A DNA stretch of 64,000 nt from an uncultured Eubacteriales bacterium (lineage in GTDB: Bacteria; Bacillota; Clostridia; Peptostreptococcales; Anaerovoracaceae): positions 1-64,000 of the forward strand of contig URGK01000003.1 in the NCBI GenBank assembly GCA_900547295.1, read 5' to 3'. The notes beneath the pieces are model-generated. The model searched no databases. It was not told the DNA's origin and was given only the letters and a program-made list of their open reading frames with translations. Both the position numbers and the translations under genes were made by a program. This document shows positions 1-8,592 of this stretch, piece by piece (position 1 is the stretch's first letter; each line of letters starts with the position of its first letter).

Positions 1-89
1 CTCCTCCACTAATCATCACTGAAGAAGAAATCGTTGAAAACATGAAGATTATGGATAAGGTATTAACTGAAGTTGACAAGTGGATCTAA
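1..89 (+). CDS. C-terminal end of a class III aminotransferase (partial)
   Basis: Only the last 28 codons are present, in the frame starting at base 3 and ending with TAA at 87-89. The peptide begins PPLIITEEEIVENM and ends DKWI. A PPLIIT-E-E-I segment followed by a short amphipathic helix is the usual C-terminus of PLP-dependent class III aminotransferases (acetylornithine, 4-aminobutyrate and related omega-transaminases). The substrate cannot be told from this tail. A PLP transaminase would suit the amino-acid catabolic theme of the adjacent genes. It could also be another fold-type I enzyme with a similar ending. Confidence 0.55.
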   Translation, partial: PPLIITEEEIVENMKIMDKVLTEVDKWI

Positions 90-111
90 TGTGCGATTGA
101 GAGGAATTGAT

Positions 112-486
112 ATGGAGAGCTCTATTCAGATTTTATCAAGGTTTTCATGGTTAGTAAATTCGGTATATGAAGAAGGCAAAAAACAGCAGAGAAATGATTT
201 GCGGTTTGAAGAAATTTTTGAAAGAACATGCAGAGGGATGGCAGTTGATTCGGGCAAAGTAATAAACGATGATTTTACAGTCCGAAAGACTGATCTGTAT
301 GGCAATGGTGCTACATTTCTTTATATGGATGAAGAAGGAAGCATACTTGTTAATATGAGATTTTTACTGAGCTCATGCATTACCGTTAAAGGTAATGATA
401 TGGTAAAGGGCAAAGATCTTTGTGAAAATCCTCAGGCAATGTCGTATGTAAAAAATGCGATTGAACACATAAAAAATATTTTGTAA
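112..486 (+). CDS. Small protein of unknown function (124 aa)
   Basis: I do not recognise this family. The ATG at 112 is preferred to an upstream one at 73 because an AGAGG ribosome binding site lies just before it and the upstream start would overlap the aminotransferase end. The protein is soluble, with no signal peptide or membrane segment, and has a helical charged N-terminal half (about residues 1-45) and a C-terminal helix. It starts 22 bases after the aminotransferase stop and ends before a strong terminator, so it probably belongs to the same transcript. A role as accessory or sensor for that operon is possible but unsupported. Confidence 0.6.
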   Translation: MESSIQILSRFSWLVNSVYEEGKKQQRNDLRFEEIFERTCRGMAVDSGKVINDDFTVRKTDLYGNGATFLYMDEEGSILVNMRFLLSSCITVKGNDMVKGKDLCENPQAMSYVKNAIEHIKNIL

Positions 487-520
487 GTTATGGTGGTTAA
501 ACCTTGAAGTAAAGATCTGT

Positions 521-583
521 TTTATAGAGTAAAATAATTGAGCGGCACATCTCGGAAATTTGAGGTGTGCCGTTTTAAAATGC
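521..583 (+). repeat. 63-bp perfect direct repeat, copy 1, containing an intrinsic terminator
   Basis: This segment is identical over 63 bases to 2675-2737. It holds a terminator: stem CGGCACATCTC (543-553) with GAGGTGTGCCG (562-572), one G-U pair, then TTTT. Duplication of a terminator with 20 bases of upstream flank at the ends of two neighbouring transcription units suggests a duplicated cassette end or a small repeat family. Confidence 0.9.
543..576 (+). terminator. Intrinsic terminator after the aminotransferase/small-protein unit
   Basis: An 11-bp stem with an 8-base loop and a short T run. The region from 584 to 925 is AT-rich and has no gene. It contains a CCTAT/ATAGG hairpin around 831-850 and a run of G at about 850-856. 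I found no convincing promoter in it for the downstream permease unit. Confidence 0.8.
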
Positions 584-925
584 AATGATATGTGAATGGC
601 AGGAGGGTGGCATGAAATTTGCTTTATTTTAATAATGTGGATTAAATGCAAGTTGTTATACAAAACAAATAATGTTGAAATTTCAATGATTATTAGAAGT
701 AAAATGTACATAGTGATGTAGATAGAAATAAACAAATGTCGAAAAATTAAGAATACGACGAATAAAAGCTACAACAACTTAAAGCAAGTGACTGATAATT
801 ATTTGATAATTCGTAAAAAACTGCCCTCTTCCTATTGCGGCGCCGATAGGGGGGGGTATCTTAATATTTGTTTTTTGTAATTTGCATTGTAAGTTATTGT
901 AATGGAACCGGAAAGGAGAAATTGT

Positions 926-1192
926 ATGTCAGAAATCTATAAAGGCAAGATGAGCGTAACTCAAGAACAGATTGATACGGCTCACAGAAAGTTTCAAGTA
1001 AATATTAAAGGCATTACACCCGAGTTGAAGCAAGAACTTGAAGCTCGGATTGAAGAATTCGAAGAAGAACATGAATGGGATGCATTGCACGGTGGTAATG
1101 GATGGGTTAAAAGAATTGCTACCTGGGATGTTTTGGTCATGGCAGGATTGGATATTATATTCGTGATATGGTGGCTTATAGCCGTAGGTTAG
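926..1192 (+). CDS. Small membrane protein preceding the NCS1-like permease (88 aa)
   Basis: The start at 926 follows an AAAGGAG site by 7 bases; an upstream ATG at 902 lacks a comparable site. The N-terminal two thirds is charged and predicted helical (EARIEEFEEEHEWD), and the last 20 residues form one hydrophobic membrane segment. It lies 19 bases ahead of the permease and is surely co-transcribed. Small membrane partners next to secondary transporters are common, so a stabilising or regulatory role for the permease is plausible inference. I do not recognise the family. Confidence 0.7.
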   Translation: MSEIYKGKMSVTQEQIDTAHRKFQVNIKGITPELKQELEARIEEFEEEHEWDALHGGNGWVKRIATWDVLVMAGLDIIFVIWWLIAVG

Positions 1193-1211
1193 TAAACAGG
1201 AGGAATGTAAA

Positions 1212-2663
1212 ATGGGTAAAAAAGGTAAAGACAAAGCTCGTACGGAAGCCAACTTTACATTATTGCCTGCAAAGCAAAATGAAAGATCTTACGGATTTAT
1301 TGATCAGGTTGCAGTGCAGGTGTGCTTTGGTATTGCTGCGTGGTATTTTTTGGCTGGAGCACAAACAGGCTATTATGTGCCGCTATCGGAAGCAATTCCG
1401 TCAATTTTAGTAGGTAATTGTGTTCCTTTATTTTTAATTGCTTTTGCAGGATTCTATTCGGCAAGATTTGGAGTGGATTCACTTACAGCTTCTCAAGGCG
1501 CTTTTGGAGCAAAGGGACCTGTAGTAATTATTGTTATGTTCGTTACACAGTTGGCAGTAAGTGCTTCAATGCCGATGCTTTTATTCGGACAGTTAGCGAT
1601 TAAATTCAGTGCAAGGCTGGGGTTCCCTGAGTTCCTGTGTACAGAGACTCCGGGGGTTGCGATTTGGTCTCTGATGGCACTGGCAATTGGAATCTATATT
1701 GCATATAGTGGCCCTGATACAATGATGTGGTTTTCAAGGATATCAGCAGTGCTTATGGTAGGTATCATTGTTTGGTTATGCTATTATATTATAGGGGAGT
1801 ACGGGTTTGATTATATTGCAAATGCAGAACCTAGAGGAAGAATTATTATAGAAGGAAATGAAGGCTTAACTAAGAGATGGAATAATGCCGCTGCACTTGA
1901 AACCAATTTTGGATTGGGTTTCTCATGGGCATTTATGTTTGGAATGTTCACAAGAATGGGTAAGTCGGAAGGACAGGCTTACCATGGCTGCATTTGGGGC
2001 TGGGGAATAATATCATGCTGCGCTATTATGTTTGGTGCGGTGGTTGCCCTTGCAACAGGTGCATATGACCCGTCAGACTGGATATTGGAGGCAAGTGAAA
2101 AGAGCGGGATGTTTGCACTTGCTATTATGGGGCTGATATTTATGGCTGTTGCCAATATTTCATCTATTGCAATTAATACATATCCTGGAGCAATAGCTAT
2201 TACTTCAAGATGGCCTAAGGTAAAATGGGGGCTTGCTATTGCCCTGGTTGGAATACCTACAATAATCCTGTTAAATCCTGAAGTTTATTATAGAATCAGC
2301 AATATCTACGCAATAGTAGGCTTACTTACTTCGGTATTTGCAGGTATTATGACAACGGAAACCTTATTTGTTAGTAAAGGTCGCGTGAGTATTCGTGAGT
2401 TTTATGATCGCAAAAACGGCTTTAAATATTATAAAGGTATAAACCCAGCAGGATTTATAGCTATGGCGTGCGGATTGGTGGTATATCTTCTCATATTAAA
2501 TCCACTTACTTATACAAGTCTGACTGGGTTGTTTCCGTATACTTGCGCAGCGTTGCCTACTTATTTTATAACAGGTATTGTTTATTTAATTCTTATGAAA
2601 TGCTGGATTTTGAAAAAGTATCCGGTGACTTTCCTGAATAACATTGAGGAAAAGGCCGAATAA
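1212..2663 (+). CDS. NCS1-like cytosine/purine-type cation symporter
   Basis: A 483-residue integral membrane protein with about 12 hydrophobic segments and a short basic N-terminus. The early segment with FIDQVAVQVCFGIAAW, the glycine-rich ASQGAFGAKGP stretch near residues 95-105 and the overall length fit the nucleobase:cation symporter-1 family (CodB and allantoin-permease relatives), which carry nucleobases, hydantoins or related nitrogen compounds with a cation. AGGAGG lies just before the start. It is followed by a terminator and then, convergently, by the sigma-54 activator gene. The substrate is unknown. A place in the same catabolic regulon as the neighbouring MFS/hydrolase pair is inferred from position. 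Confidence 0.75.
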   Translation: MGKKGKDKARTEANFTLLPAKQNERSYGFIDQVAVQVCFGIAAWYFLAGAQTGYYVPLSEAIPSILVGNCVPLFLIAFAGFYSARFGVDSLTASQGAFGAKGPVVIIVMFVTQLAVSASMPMLLFGQLAIKFSARLGFPEFLCTETPGVAIWSLMALAIGIYIAYSGPDTMMWFSRISAVLMVGIIVWLCYYIIGEYGFDYIANAEPRGRIIIEGNEGLTKRWNNAAALETNFGLGFSWAFMFGMFTRMGKSEGQAYHGCIWGWGIISCCAIMFGAVVALATGAYDPSDWILEASEKSGMFALAIMGLIFMAVANISSIAINTYPGAIAITSRWPKVKWGLAIALVGIPTIILLNPEVYYRISNIYAIVGLLTSVFAGIMTTETLFVSKGRVSIREFYDRKNGFKYYKGINPAGFIAMACGLVVYLLILNPLTYTSLTGLFPYTCAALPTYFITGIVYLILMKCWILKKYPVTFLNNIEEKAE

Positions 2664-2674
2664 CTCAGGATGGA

Positions 2675-2737
2675 TTTATAGAGTAAAATAATTGAGCGGC
2701 ACATCTCGGAAATTTGAGGTGTGCCGTTTTAAAATGC
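2675..2737 (+). repeat. 63-bp perfect direct repeat, copy 2, containing the terminator of the permease unit
   Basis: Identical to 521-583. The terminator hairpin occupies 2697-2726, followed by TTTT to 2730, eleven bases into the repeat-flanked end of the permease gene. No other copy was noticed in the window. Confidence 0.9.
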
Positions 2738-2746
2738 GTGTTCTTT

Positions 2747-2811
2747 GAAAGCAGAAACCCGCTTAAGCTGAACAAAGTCAGCCTAAACGGATTATCTGTG
2801 TGTCTTTACAA
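2747..2811 (-). terminator. Terminator of the sigma-54 activator gene; related to a hairpin at 38344-38404
   Basis: On the minus strand, CCGTTTAGGCTG and CAGCTTAAGCGG form a 12-bp stem with wobble pairs (plus coordinates 2759-2790), followed by a T-rich tract. The hairpin and about 20 bases before it closely match the plus-strand sequence at 38344-38398, including a shared TTGTAA-GAC--ACAGATAA approach. It therefore belongs to a small terminator-repeat family in this genome. Confidence 0.7.
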
Positions 2812-2834
2812 CATGTATTAAGTAATATGCTCCA

Positions 2835-4298
2835 TTATTCTCTTTCGGGTTTCATTTTTTTATATATAGCAGTTCTGTGGATGCCAAGCTTTTCAGCCGC
2901 CTTGCTTATTGAGCCTCCGCAGCTGTCTATGCAGTTTTTTATATATTCGTTTTCCACACGCAGCATATAATCTTTCAGTGATTCAAAGGATGCGGAATCA
3001 GCATTAAAAGAAGGCTCTGCATTTGCCGGAAGTTTATTTTCAGCACTGCTGCATACTGTTGAATCGGTGTTTCGATTATATGAAATTTCTTCACTTAAAA
3101 GTGATTTTATAAAAGGGGCCTCAAGATAATCATCTTCCATGGAAAGAATAAAAGCCTTCTGAATAAAATTTTCTAACTGGCGAATGTTGCCCGGCCAGCT
3201 GTACTCCAAGAGCAGCTGAACAGCGTCATTGCTGAAAGTTTTGCTGCAGGAGTATGTTTTGTTGGCTTTGGCTGATATGTGGCTGATTATATCAATTATT
3301 TCCTCTCCTCGCTCTCTGAGAGGAGGAATTTTAACAGAAACCACATTAAGACGATAAAAAAGATCTTCTCTAAAAAGTCCTTCCCTCATCATTTCATGCA
3401 GATTCCTATGGGTCGCTGAAATAATCCGGACATTAATCTTGCGGTATACCGTGCCGCCTACACGCAGCAAGTATCCTGAGTCCAGTACTTTTAGTAATTT
3501 TGCCTGCAGCTGAAGAGGCATTTCTCCGATTTCGTCAAGAAATACGGTTCCGTTGTGGGCGATTTCAAGCAGTCCTTTTTTTCCTTCGTTGCTGGCGCCG
3601 GTAAAGGCTCCTTTTTCGTAGCCAAAAAGCTCCGATTCTAAGAGATTTTCCGGTAGGGCCGCGCAATTCAGTTCGATAAATTTTTCTTTTGCTCTTTTGC
3701 TGTTTTCATGAATATATTTGGACATGACGCCTTTGCCGGTGCCGGTTTCTCCAAGCAGCATGATGGCGCAATCGGTTTGAGCCGCATAATAGCATCGCTT
3801 AAGGACTTCTTTCATGGCAGGGCTTGAGTAAATGTGCTTTGTAGGCATATTTTCAAAATCATAGTGAATATCCGAAAAACCCTCTTCGTGCTTCATGAAT
3901 TTGTCGAAGAATTTTTTAATAACGGAAAGTGGCCGACAGTTTGTAATAACATATCGGATATTACCGTTTTCATCGTATATTGGTTTACTGGTTGACATTA
4001 TTTCTACGCCGGTACGTGTTTTAACCAGTCCTGTATATGTTTTTTTGCTTTTGACAGCTTCGATGCTGGGTGAACCAGTATATGCCCCGCTGGCTACAAG
4101 ATCTGAAATCATATTACCTACAAGACTGTTAAATGGAACTCCTATCATTTTTGCAACTGCAGGGTTTGCTACGAGCAGCTTCCCATTGCCGTCAACAATG
4201 AATACACCATCATGTGAATTATACATATACTCTGACAGAATATTAGCATCAAAAACATTCTGCTTATACAGCATTTCTTCAAAATCGTTTCTGTACAT
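2835..4298 (-). CDS. Sigma-54-dependent enhancer-binding transcriptional activator (PAS-AAA+-Fis HTH)
   Basis: A 487-residue activator. A PAS domain at about residues 15-130 (HDGVFIVDGNGKLLVANPAV) probably senses a small ligand. The AAA+ domain carries Walker A GETGTGKG (about 183-190), the sigma-54 contact loop GAFTGA, Walker B TVFLDEIGE and an R-finger-containing REDLFYRLNV. A Fis-type helix-turn-helix forms the C-terminus (SISKAAEKLGIHRTAIYKK). Its start overlaps the stop of the upstream LuxR-type gene (TAATG), implying translational coupling. It likely acts on the -24/-12 promoter at 5639-5655 and perhaps on the permease unit. The stretch at residues 410-440 is a low-complexity linker. 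Confidence 0.92.
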   Translation of the reverse strand: MYRNDFEEMLYKQNVFDANILSEYMYNSHDGVFIVDGNGKLLVANPAVAKMIGVPFNSLVGNMISDLVASGAYTGSPSIEAVKSKKTYTGLVKTRTGVEIMSTSKPIYDENGNIRYVITNCRPLSVIKKFFDKFMKHEEGFSDIHYDFENMPTKHIYSSPAMKEVLKRCYYAAQTDCAIMLLGETGTGKGVMSKYIHENSKRAKEKFIELNCAALPENLLESELFGYEKGAFTGASNEGKKGLLEIAHNGTVFLDEIGEMPLQLQAKLLKVLDSGYLLRVGGTVYRKINVRIISATHRNLHEMMREGLFREDLFYRLNVVSVKIPPLRERGEEIIDIISHISAKANKTYSCSKTFSNDAVQLLLEYSWPGNIRQLENFIQKAFILSMEDDYLEAPFIKSLLSEEISYNRNTDSTVCSSAENKLPANAEPSFNADSASFESLKDYMLRVENEYIKNCIDSCGGSISKAAEKLGIHRTAIYKKMKPERE

Positions 4299-5404
4299 TA
4301 TAGTTCCTCCGATTGACGGTCGTTATTTAATATTATACTTAATACCTGATGCCTGCCCTTTATATTCAGTTTTTTGTAAAGGTTGATCAGGTGTTTTTTT
4401 GCAGTTGTGGCACTGATAAAAAGTTTGTCAGCTATTTCAGCAGTGTCCAACCCTTCTGTTATGCATAAAAACACATCATATTCCCTAGGAGAAAGATTGT
4501 ATTTATTTTTTACTTCTGCCAGGAGATTCGTGATAGTAAGCGAAAAATCATATATAACGACATAGTATCCATCACTGCTTTTTTTGATGTCAGCCATAAA
4601 CTTATGATTTCCGATGCAAAGATCCTGTGTAATATTAGGATAATCCTCCAATCTGTTTGCTGCAAGAGAAAGAGCTTTGGTTATTATGTCAATAATTTTT
4701 TCTTTTTCATAGCCGCATATTTCTTCAAGGTGAGTGATGCTGGAACGTATGAGTTTCATATCTTTGTCAAATATGCAAAAACCGCCATTGTTACTCATGT
4801 GGTCAAAAGGAATAGGGTTTGTATTTATAATATTGCTGTTTTTCTTGAGGTTGTTATATATTTTGGAAATATTTATAAGGTGAGGCCTGATGTACTTGAT
4901 TACCTCCAAAGCTTTTGGGGTAAAATCGCTGTTGCGTTCAGATCTGTGAATACTGATAGCGCTGAGCTGACCTTCTTCATAAGAAATGTTTCCCTCTATT
5001 GAGTAGTCCATTCCCAGGGGTCTTACAACGTCATTATAGTATTTTGTTTTTTCGCGTTCGCTTTGAATAAAAACATCGGAGGAACGGAAGATGATAGGAC
5101 TGCTGTTTGAGACCATAGGCAGAACTTCGTCCATTTTATATACATCTTCATTGTGATAACGCTCAAGTTCTTCTTTTGTCCATCCGCAAAAGATAAAATC
5201 TTCATAAGAAACACTGTCGTTGTGAAAGTTGCAGAAATATATTTCGCCTTTTTCAAAAGGGACCAGTTTTTTTAGAGATTCCAGGAAATTTTTAAGTGCT
5301 GTTTCACCATTGTCTGAGTGTATGACTTCAGAGTAAAGTACAGCGGTTATATCATTTAAGTATCTGCAATCTTCAACAGTTAAAATTTCGTTATTCATTA
5401 CCAT
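4298..5404 (-). CDS. LuxR-type helix-turn-helix transcriptional regulator (368 aa)
   Basis: The C-terminal 60 residues are a LuxR/GerE helix-turn-helix: LSPREYDVFLCITEGLDTAEIADKLFIS... with a typical KKHLINLYKKL recognition segment. The N-terminal 290 residues look like one or two sensory domains (GAF/PAS-like), with no phosphoacceptor receiver domain and no membrane segment. The start at 5404 is chosen because AGGAAAGG lies about 8 bases upstream; an ATG at 5398 is the alternative. It is the first gene of a two-regulator operon with the sigma-54 activator and is divergent from the MFS gene. It may set activator levels; its ligand is unknown. Confidence 0.85.
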   Translation of the reverse strand: MVMNNEILTVEDCRYLNDITAVLYSEVIHSDNGETALKNFLESLKKLVPFEKGEIYFCNFHNDSVSYEDFIFCGWTKEELERYHNEDVYKMDEVLPMVSNSSPIIFRSSDVFIQSEREKTKYYNDVVRPLGMDYSIEGNISYEEGQLSAISIHRSERNSDFTPKALEVIKYIRPHLINISKIYNNLKKNSNIINTNPIPFDHMSNNGGFCIFDKDMKLIRSSITHLEEICGYEKEKIIDIITKALSLAANRLEDYPNITQDLCIGNHKFMADIKKSSDGYYVVIYDFSLTITNLLAEVKNKYNLSPREYDVFLCITEGLDTAEIADKLFISATTAKKHLINLYKKLNIKGRHQVLSIILNNDRQSEEL

Positions 5405-5520
5405 TTTTACTGCCTTTCCTGTTTTGTCGAAAATTAAAAAAGTCTGTTTTATCTGAATATAATTATACCACAAAACAGTGATTAAGAGAAGTTGTTTTGA
5501 GCCTTGATACAGACAATTTT

Positions 5521-5534
5521 GTTGTTAAAACAAC
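5521..5534. promoter_or_regulatory. Palindrome GTTGTTAAAACAAC, candidate upstream activator site
   Basis: A perfect 14-bp inverted repeat about 105 bases upstream of the -24/-12 promoter. A related half site (GTTGTTTT) lies at about 5491-5498. The distance fits an enhancer bound by the adjacent sigma-54 activator. The assignment is inferred from position only. Confidence 0.5.
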
Positions 5535-5638
5535 TGCAGAACTTATAGAAGACAAATAGCAAAAATAAAGGTAAAATACAAGTAGTTAATAACTTGGTGT
5601 CCTATCCTGCAGCGATGTGATTTTAATTATTTTTTTAG

Positions 5639-5655
5639 TTGGCATGAATCTTGCG
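5639..5655 (+). promoter_or_regulatory. Sigma-54 (-24/-12) promoter of the MFS/hydrolase operon
   Basis: TTGGCATGAATCTTGCG has the invariant GG and GC dinucleotides separated by exactly 10 bases, matching the RpoN consensus TGGCAC-N5-TTGC at nearly every position. It lies about 125 bases before the MFS start and downstream of a palindrome suitable as activator site, next to a sigma-54 activator gene. Confidence 0.85.
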
Positions 5656-5779
5656 TTTATTATTTAGCAACCAAGGTTTTGGGGGGGGGAGGTGTATTGT
5701 TTTTTCTACAAACTGAAGAGTTTGTTCTACAAATGCGGTCAAAAACAGACAAATATTAATTGCTAAGGAGGAGAACTTT

Positions 5780-6988
5780 ATGACCAAAAAAATGCAAAGT
5801 ATCACTATGACTGTCCTTATAATAATACTGACATCTTCGCTGGGAGATTCAATTAACGGAATGAATCCTGTACTGGAGAACATTTCTAATGAGTTCCCGA
5901 ATTTGAGTTACAGTCTTATTACACTGGTTGGAACAATACCTAATGTTACTTATATTATTGCAGCTCTTATTGCAGGATTTTTTGTTGGAAAACAATTAAA
6001 ATATAAAACAACAATTGTACTCGGATGCATATGTATCCTCATCGGCGGAATGCTGCCGGGAATATGGTATGAGAGTTTTGCACTTATACTTACAGCAAGA
6101 CTTATCTTTGGAATTGGCCTCGGACTTCTTGCCGTTTTAAATGCTTATGTAACCGAAATTTTTGATGGAACAGCACGCCAGAAATATCTGGGATGGCATA
6201 CATCTGCAATGAACTGCGGTTCAATAATTCTGCTGCTTCTGGCAGGGTACCTTGGAGGGCATCACTGGTCATTTGCGGCTTACAGCTATGTTCTCGCTGT
6301 AATACCGCTTATTTTTGCTTTCTTTGTTAAAGAGCCTGATCAGTTGAGATTTTCATACGTTTCAAGGTCTGTTTCTGAAGCTGAAGCAAAGGGCAAAAAA
6401 ACCATGAGCCCTGCGGCAATTGGATATTTTATAGTTATGGTTGTTGTAGCCACTGCCCTTAACTGCTTTTTTATTGTAATGTCACCTTTCGTAATAGATG
6501 TTCAGGGAGGGACAGTATTTCTTACAAGTGTGATTTTATGCTGCTACATTTTCGGAGGAGCTGTTGCAGGGTTTGTTTTTGAAAAAATGCGCAAGGTTTT
6601 CAAGAAAGCGTTTCTGTGCATTGTATGCCTGTGCATAGCGCTTGGGGCGGCGCTTGTATACTTCACAGGAGTATATGCTCTGATGGGAATCGGCGGATTT
6701 CTTTGCGGCTTTTCATTCTGGTCGATAATGACTATATGTATTGAACTTACAGCACTTAAAAGTAACGAGGCGTCTGTTGCTTTTTCAACGACTATGATAT
6801 GCGTTGGAACTTATCTCGGCTGTTTCCTTGCATCACCATGGACATCTGTCGTTACTGCTGTTTTCGGAGAGCTTTATAAAGGCGTATTTGTTTCTATAAT
6901 TGTTATACATATAATAATTGCAATAATATTCTTTATTAAAAACCCGCTAAAAGAAAATACACTGAGTAATAGTGAGGAGGCGATTTAA
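5780..6988 (+). CDS. MFS transporter (402 aa)
   Basis: A 12-segment major facilitator protein. It has an N-terminal half of six hydrophobic segments, a charged central loop around residues 195-210 (SEAEAKGKK), and a second six-segment half. The start follows AAGGAGGAG. The stop codon shares one base with the start of the hydrolase gene, so the two are translationally coupled. Expression should depend on sigma-54. The substrate is unknown; because the partner is an alpha/beta hydrolase, an ester, amide or lactone compound taken up and cleaved inside the cell is a reasonable inference. Confidence 0.85.
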   Translation: MTKKMQSITMTVLIIILTSSLGDSINGMNPVLENISNEFPNLSYSLITLVGTIPNVTYIIAALIAGFFVGKQLKYKTTIVLGCICILIGGMLPGIWYESFALILTARLIFGIGLGLLAVLNAYVTEIFDGTARQKYLGWHTSAMNCGSIILLLLAGYLGGHHWSFAAYSYVLAVIPLIFAFFVKEPDQLRFSYVSRSVSEAEAKGKKTMSPAAIGYFIVMVVVATALNCFFIVMSPFVIDVQGGTVFLTSVILCCYIFGGAVAGFVFEKMRKVFKKAFLCIVCLCIALGAALVYFTGVYALMGIGGFLCGFSFWSIMTICIELTALKSNEASVAFSTTMICVGTYLGCFLASPWTSVVTAVFGELYKGVFVSIIVIHIIIAIIFFIKNPLKENTLSNSEEAI

Positions 6989-7812
6989 TGTCATTTATAC
7001 CTGTACCTGGCTCTGCCGAATGGGCGGACAACTATAAATTTATTGAGCTTAATACCGGAATCCGTATGGCCTACATGGAATTTGGGGACACTGAAAAACC
7101 ACCGCTTATTATGGTGCATGGATTCTCAGATACTGCAAGACTGGGAAGACTCGCAGCTATTGAATTAGCCGAGGACTATCATATATACGCTGTTGACTTG
7201 AGAGGCCATGGGCTTTCTGATAAGCCGAAAAGATTTGCTTATACTATTTTGCAGCACGCCGAGGACATTACTGATTTTATTGATCAAATGGGCATAGACA
7301 GGTTTTATCTGGTGGGTCAGTCGATGGGTGGGATGATTTCCCAGACAATTGCCTTTACGATACCTGATAGAGTAATTAAACTTGCTTTAGTATCGACAGG
7401 AGCAAGATTCCATCATTCTCCTAAAAAATTAAGAGAGCTTGATGAGATGTTTACAGAATACAGCCAGAACACTCCCGCTCTTGAGGATTGGTACTCTGAG
7501 GCAAAGTATATTGCGGATAAAGATTTCTATAAGCCGCATTACGCTGAACTGAAGAAATGGCCTGACTATTGCTGGAAAGCAGCATGGTGGGGCATGGAGC
7601 TTTTGGACAATACTCCTTTCCTGCAGTATATATCTGCTCCGACCATAGCATTTTGGGGAACGGCAGATCCTATTTTTACAGCAAAGTACCAAAAAGAAGT
7701 GCAGAAACTTTTGCCTAAAGCAAAATTTGTTTTCTTTGAAAATCAGGAACATGATCTGATGTCGCTGGTTCCGGATGAACTGGGTAAATATATTAAGAAG
7801 TTCTTCGCATAA
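6988..7812 (+). CDS. Alpha/beta hydrolase (274 aa)
   Basis: A cytosolic alpha/beta-hydrolase fold enzyme. The oxyanion region is VHGFSD, the conserved strand is LRGHGLSDKP, the nucleophile elbow is GQSMGG (Ser about residue 113), the acid is in FWGTADPIF (Asp about 231) and the catalytic His is in NQEHDL (about 258), so the triad is complete. Length is normal for esterase, C-C hydrolase or haloperoxidase-like members. It is coupled to the MFS gene and under the same sigma-54 promoter. The exact substrate cannot be read from sequence. Confidence 0.85.
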   Translation: MSFIPVPGSAEWADNYKFIELNTGIRMAYMEFGDTEKPPLIMVHGFSDTARLGRLAAIELAEDYHIYAVDLRGHGLSDKPKRFAYTILQHAEDITDFIDQMGIDRFYLVGQSMGGMISQTIAFTIPDRVIKLALVSTGARFHHSPKKLRELDEMFTEYSQNTPALEDWYSEAKYIADKDFYKPHYAELKKWPDYCWKAAWWGMELLDNTPFLQYISAPTIAFWGTADPIFTAKYQKEVQKLLPKAKFVFFENQEHDLMSLVPDELGKYIKKFFA

Positions 7813-7880
7813 ATGTTATGCATGAAAAAAATAGGCTTTAACAAATTTTTATATGTAAGATGAAAATGGGGTGTACAAAA

Positions 7881-8159
7881 GGGCGCTATAACGCTTTTAG
7901 TGGTTGGACGTTAGTGGTGGTCTAACTTTACAGCTTGCAAATAAAAAGTCAAGCATATTTTGATGAACATTGAAAATTTTATACAGGTTGAAAAACAGGC
8001 ATCACAACAAGACCGCCAAAGTATGCCGGTCTGGGGAAATTGTGTAAGTATTGTGGTTTTAGCAAAAATAACAGAGTATGTACAGAATTCGTTCTAGTTT
8101 TACATACTCTGTTTTTTATTGCGAAAATATATAACCTGTACTTAAAAATTTAAGGGTTT
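7881..8159. repeat. 3' end of an ISL3-type element, repeat copy 1
   Basis: Two blocks, 7881-7933 and 8053-8159, recur almost identically at 61375-61534, where they are contiguous. Here 119 bases (7934-8052) separate them, including a hairpin AGACCG/CGGTCT. The block abuts the stop of a degraded ISL3-type transposase, so it is most simply the non-coding end of that insertion sequence. It contains GTTAG/CTAAC and a strong terminator. Confidence 0.75.
8071..8117 (+). terminator. Terminator within the IS-end repeat
   Basis: A perfect 12-bp stem ACAGAGTATGTA/TACATACTCTGT with an 18-base loop, then TTTTTT. It can stop plus-strand transcription from the MFS/hydrolase operon. Confidence 0.85.
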
Positions 8160-8161
8160 AT

Positions 8162-8592
8162 TTAAAACTTTATGGATGAATTTTTGTTTAGTGAATACAG
8201 AACTCTTCTTCTGAACCTGTCAAAGTTTCTGTATCCCGCAGCGGATGCTTTCAGCAACCCTATACGGGAATTGATAGACTCTATAGGACCATTGGATATT
8301 CGTCTTCCGTCTACTCTGTCAAAACTGTTTATTATCTCGTTATGCCATTTTGAAAGACTGCCTGCAACAGTCTTGAATTCCGGAACACTAAAAGTCTTTA
8401 AATCTTTGATATAGTGGTCAAGTCTGCCCTCTATGTCATCTTCTGTAGAATCCCTGTTGATATCAAGATAATCTTCTTTCAGCATATATGCAACTTCGAG
8501 TTCAGGATCAAATTCCAGCATCAGATTGACAAGTTCCCTTGCGAGTATATGTTTTCTTCCGATATCAGAAATATATTTAGGGACATACAGTT
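8162..8592 (-). pseudogene. C-terminal fragment of an ISL3-family transposase
   Basis: About 140 residues remain, ending in the motif GPIESINSRIGLLKASAAGY followed by RNFDRFRRRVLYSLN. This is the characteristic end of ISL3-type DDE transposases, including the final acidic residue of the active site (the E of GPIE). The N-terminal two thirds with the other catalytic acids are missing. It reads in frame from a birA remnant, with the join near 8593. It cannot be an active transposase. Confidence 0.8.

Noticed and set aside
820..845. Possible -24/-12 promoter before the NCS1-like permease unit
   Set aside because: TTGC is present near 835-838, but the bases 12 upstream are CC, not GG, so the invariant part fails.
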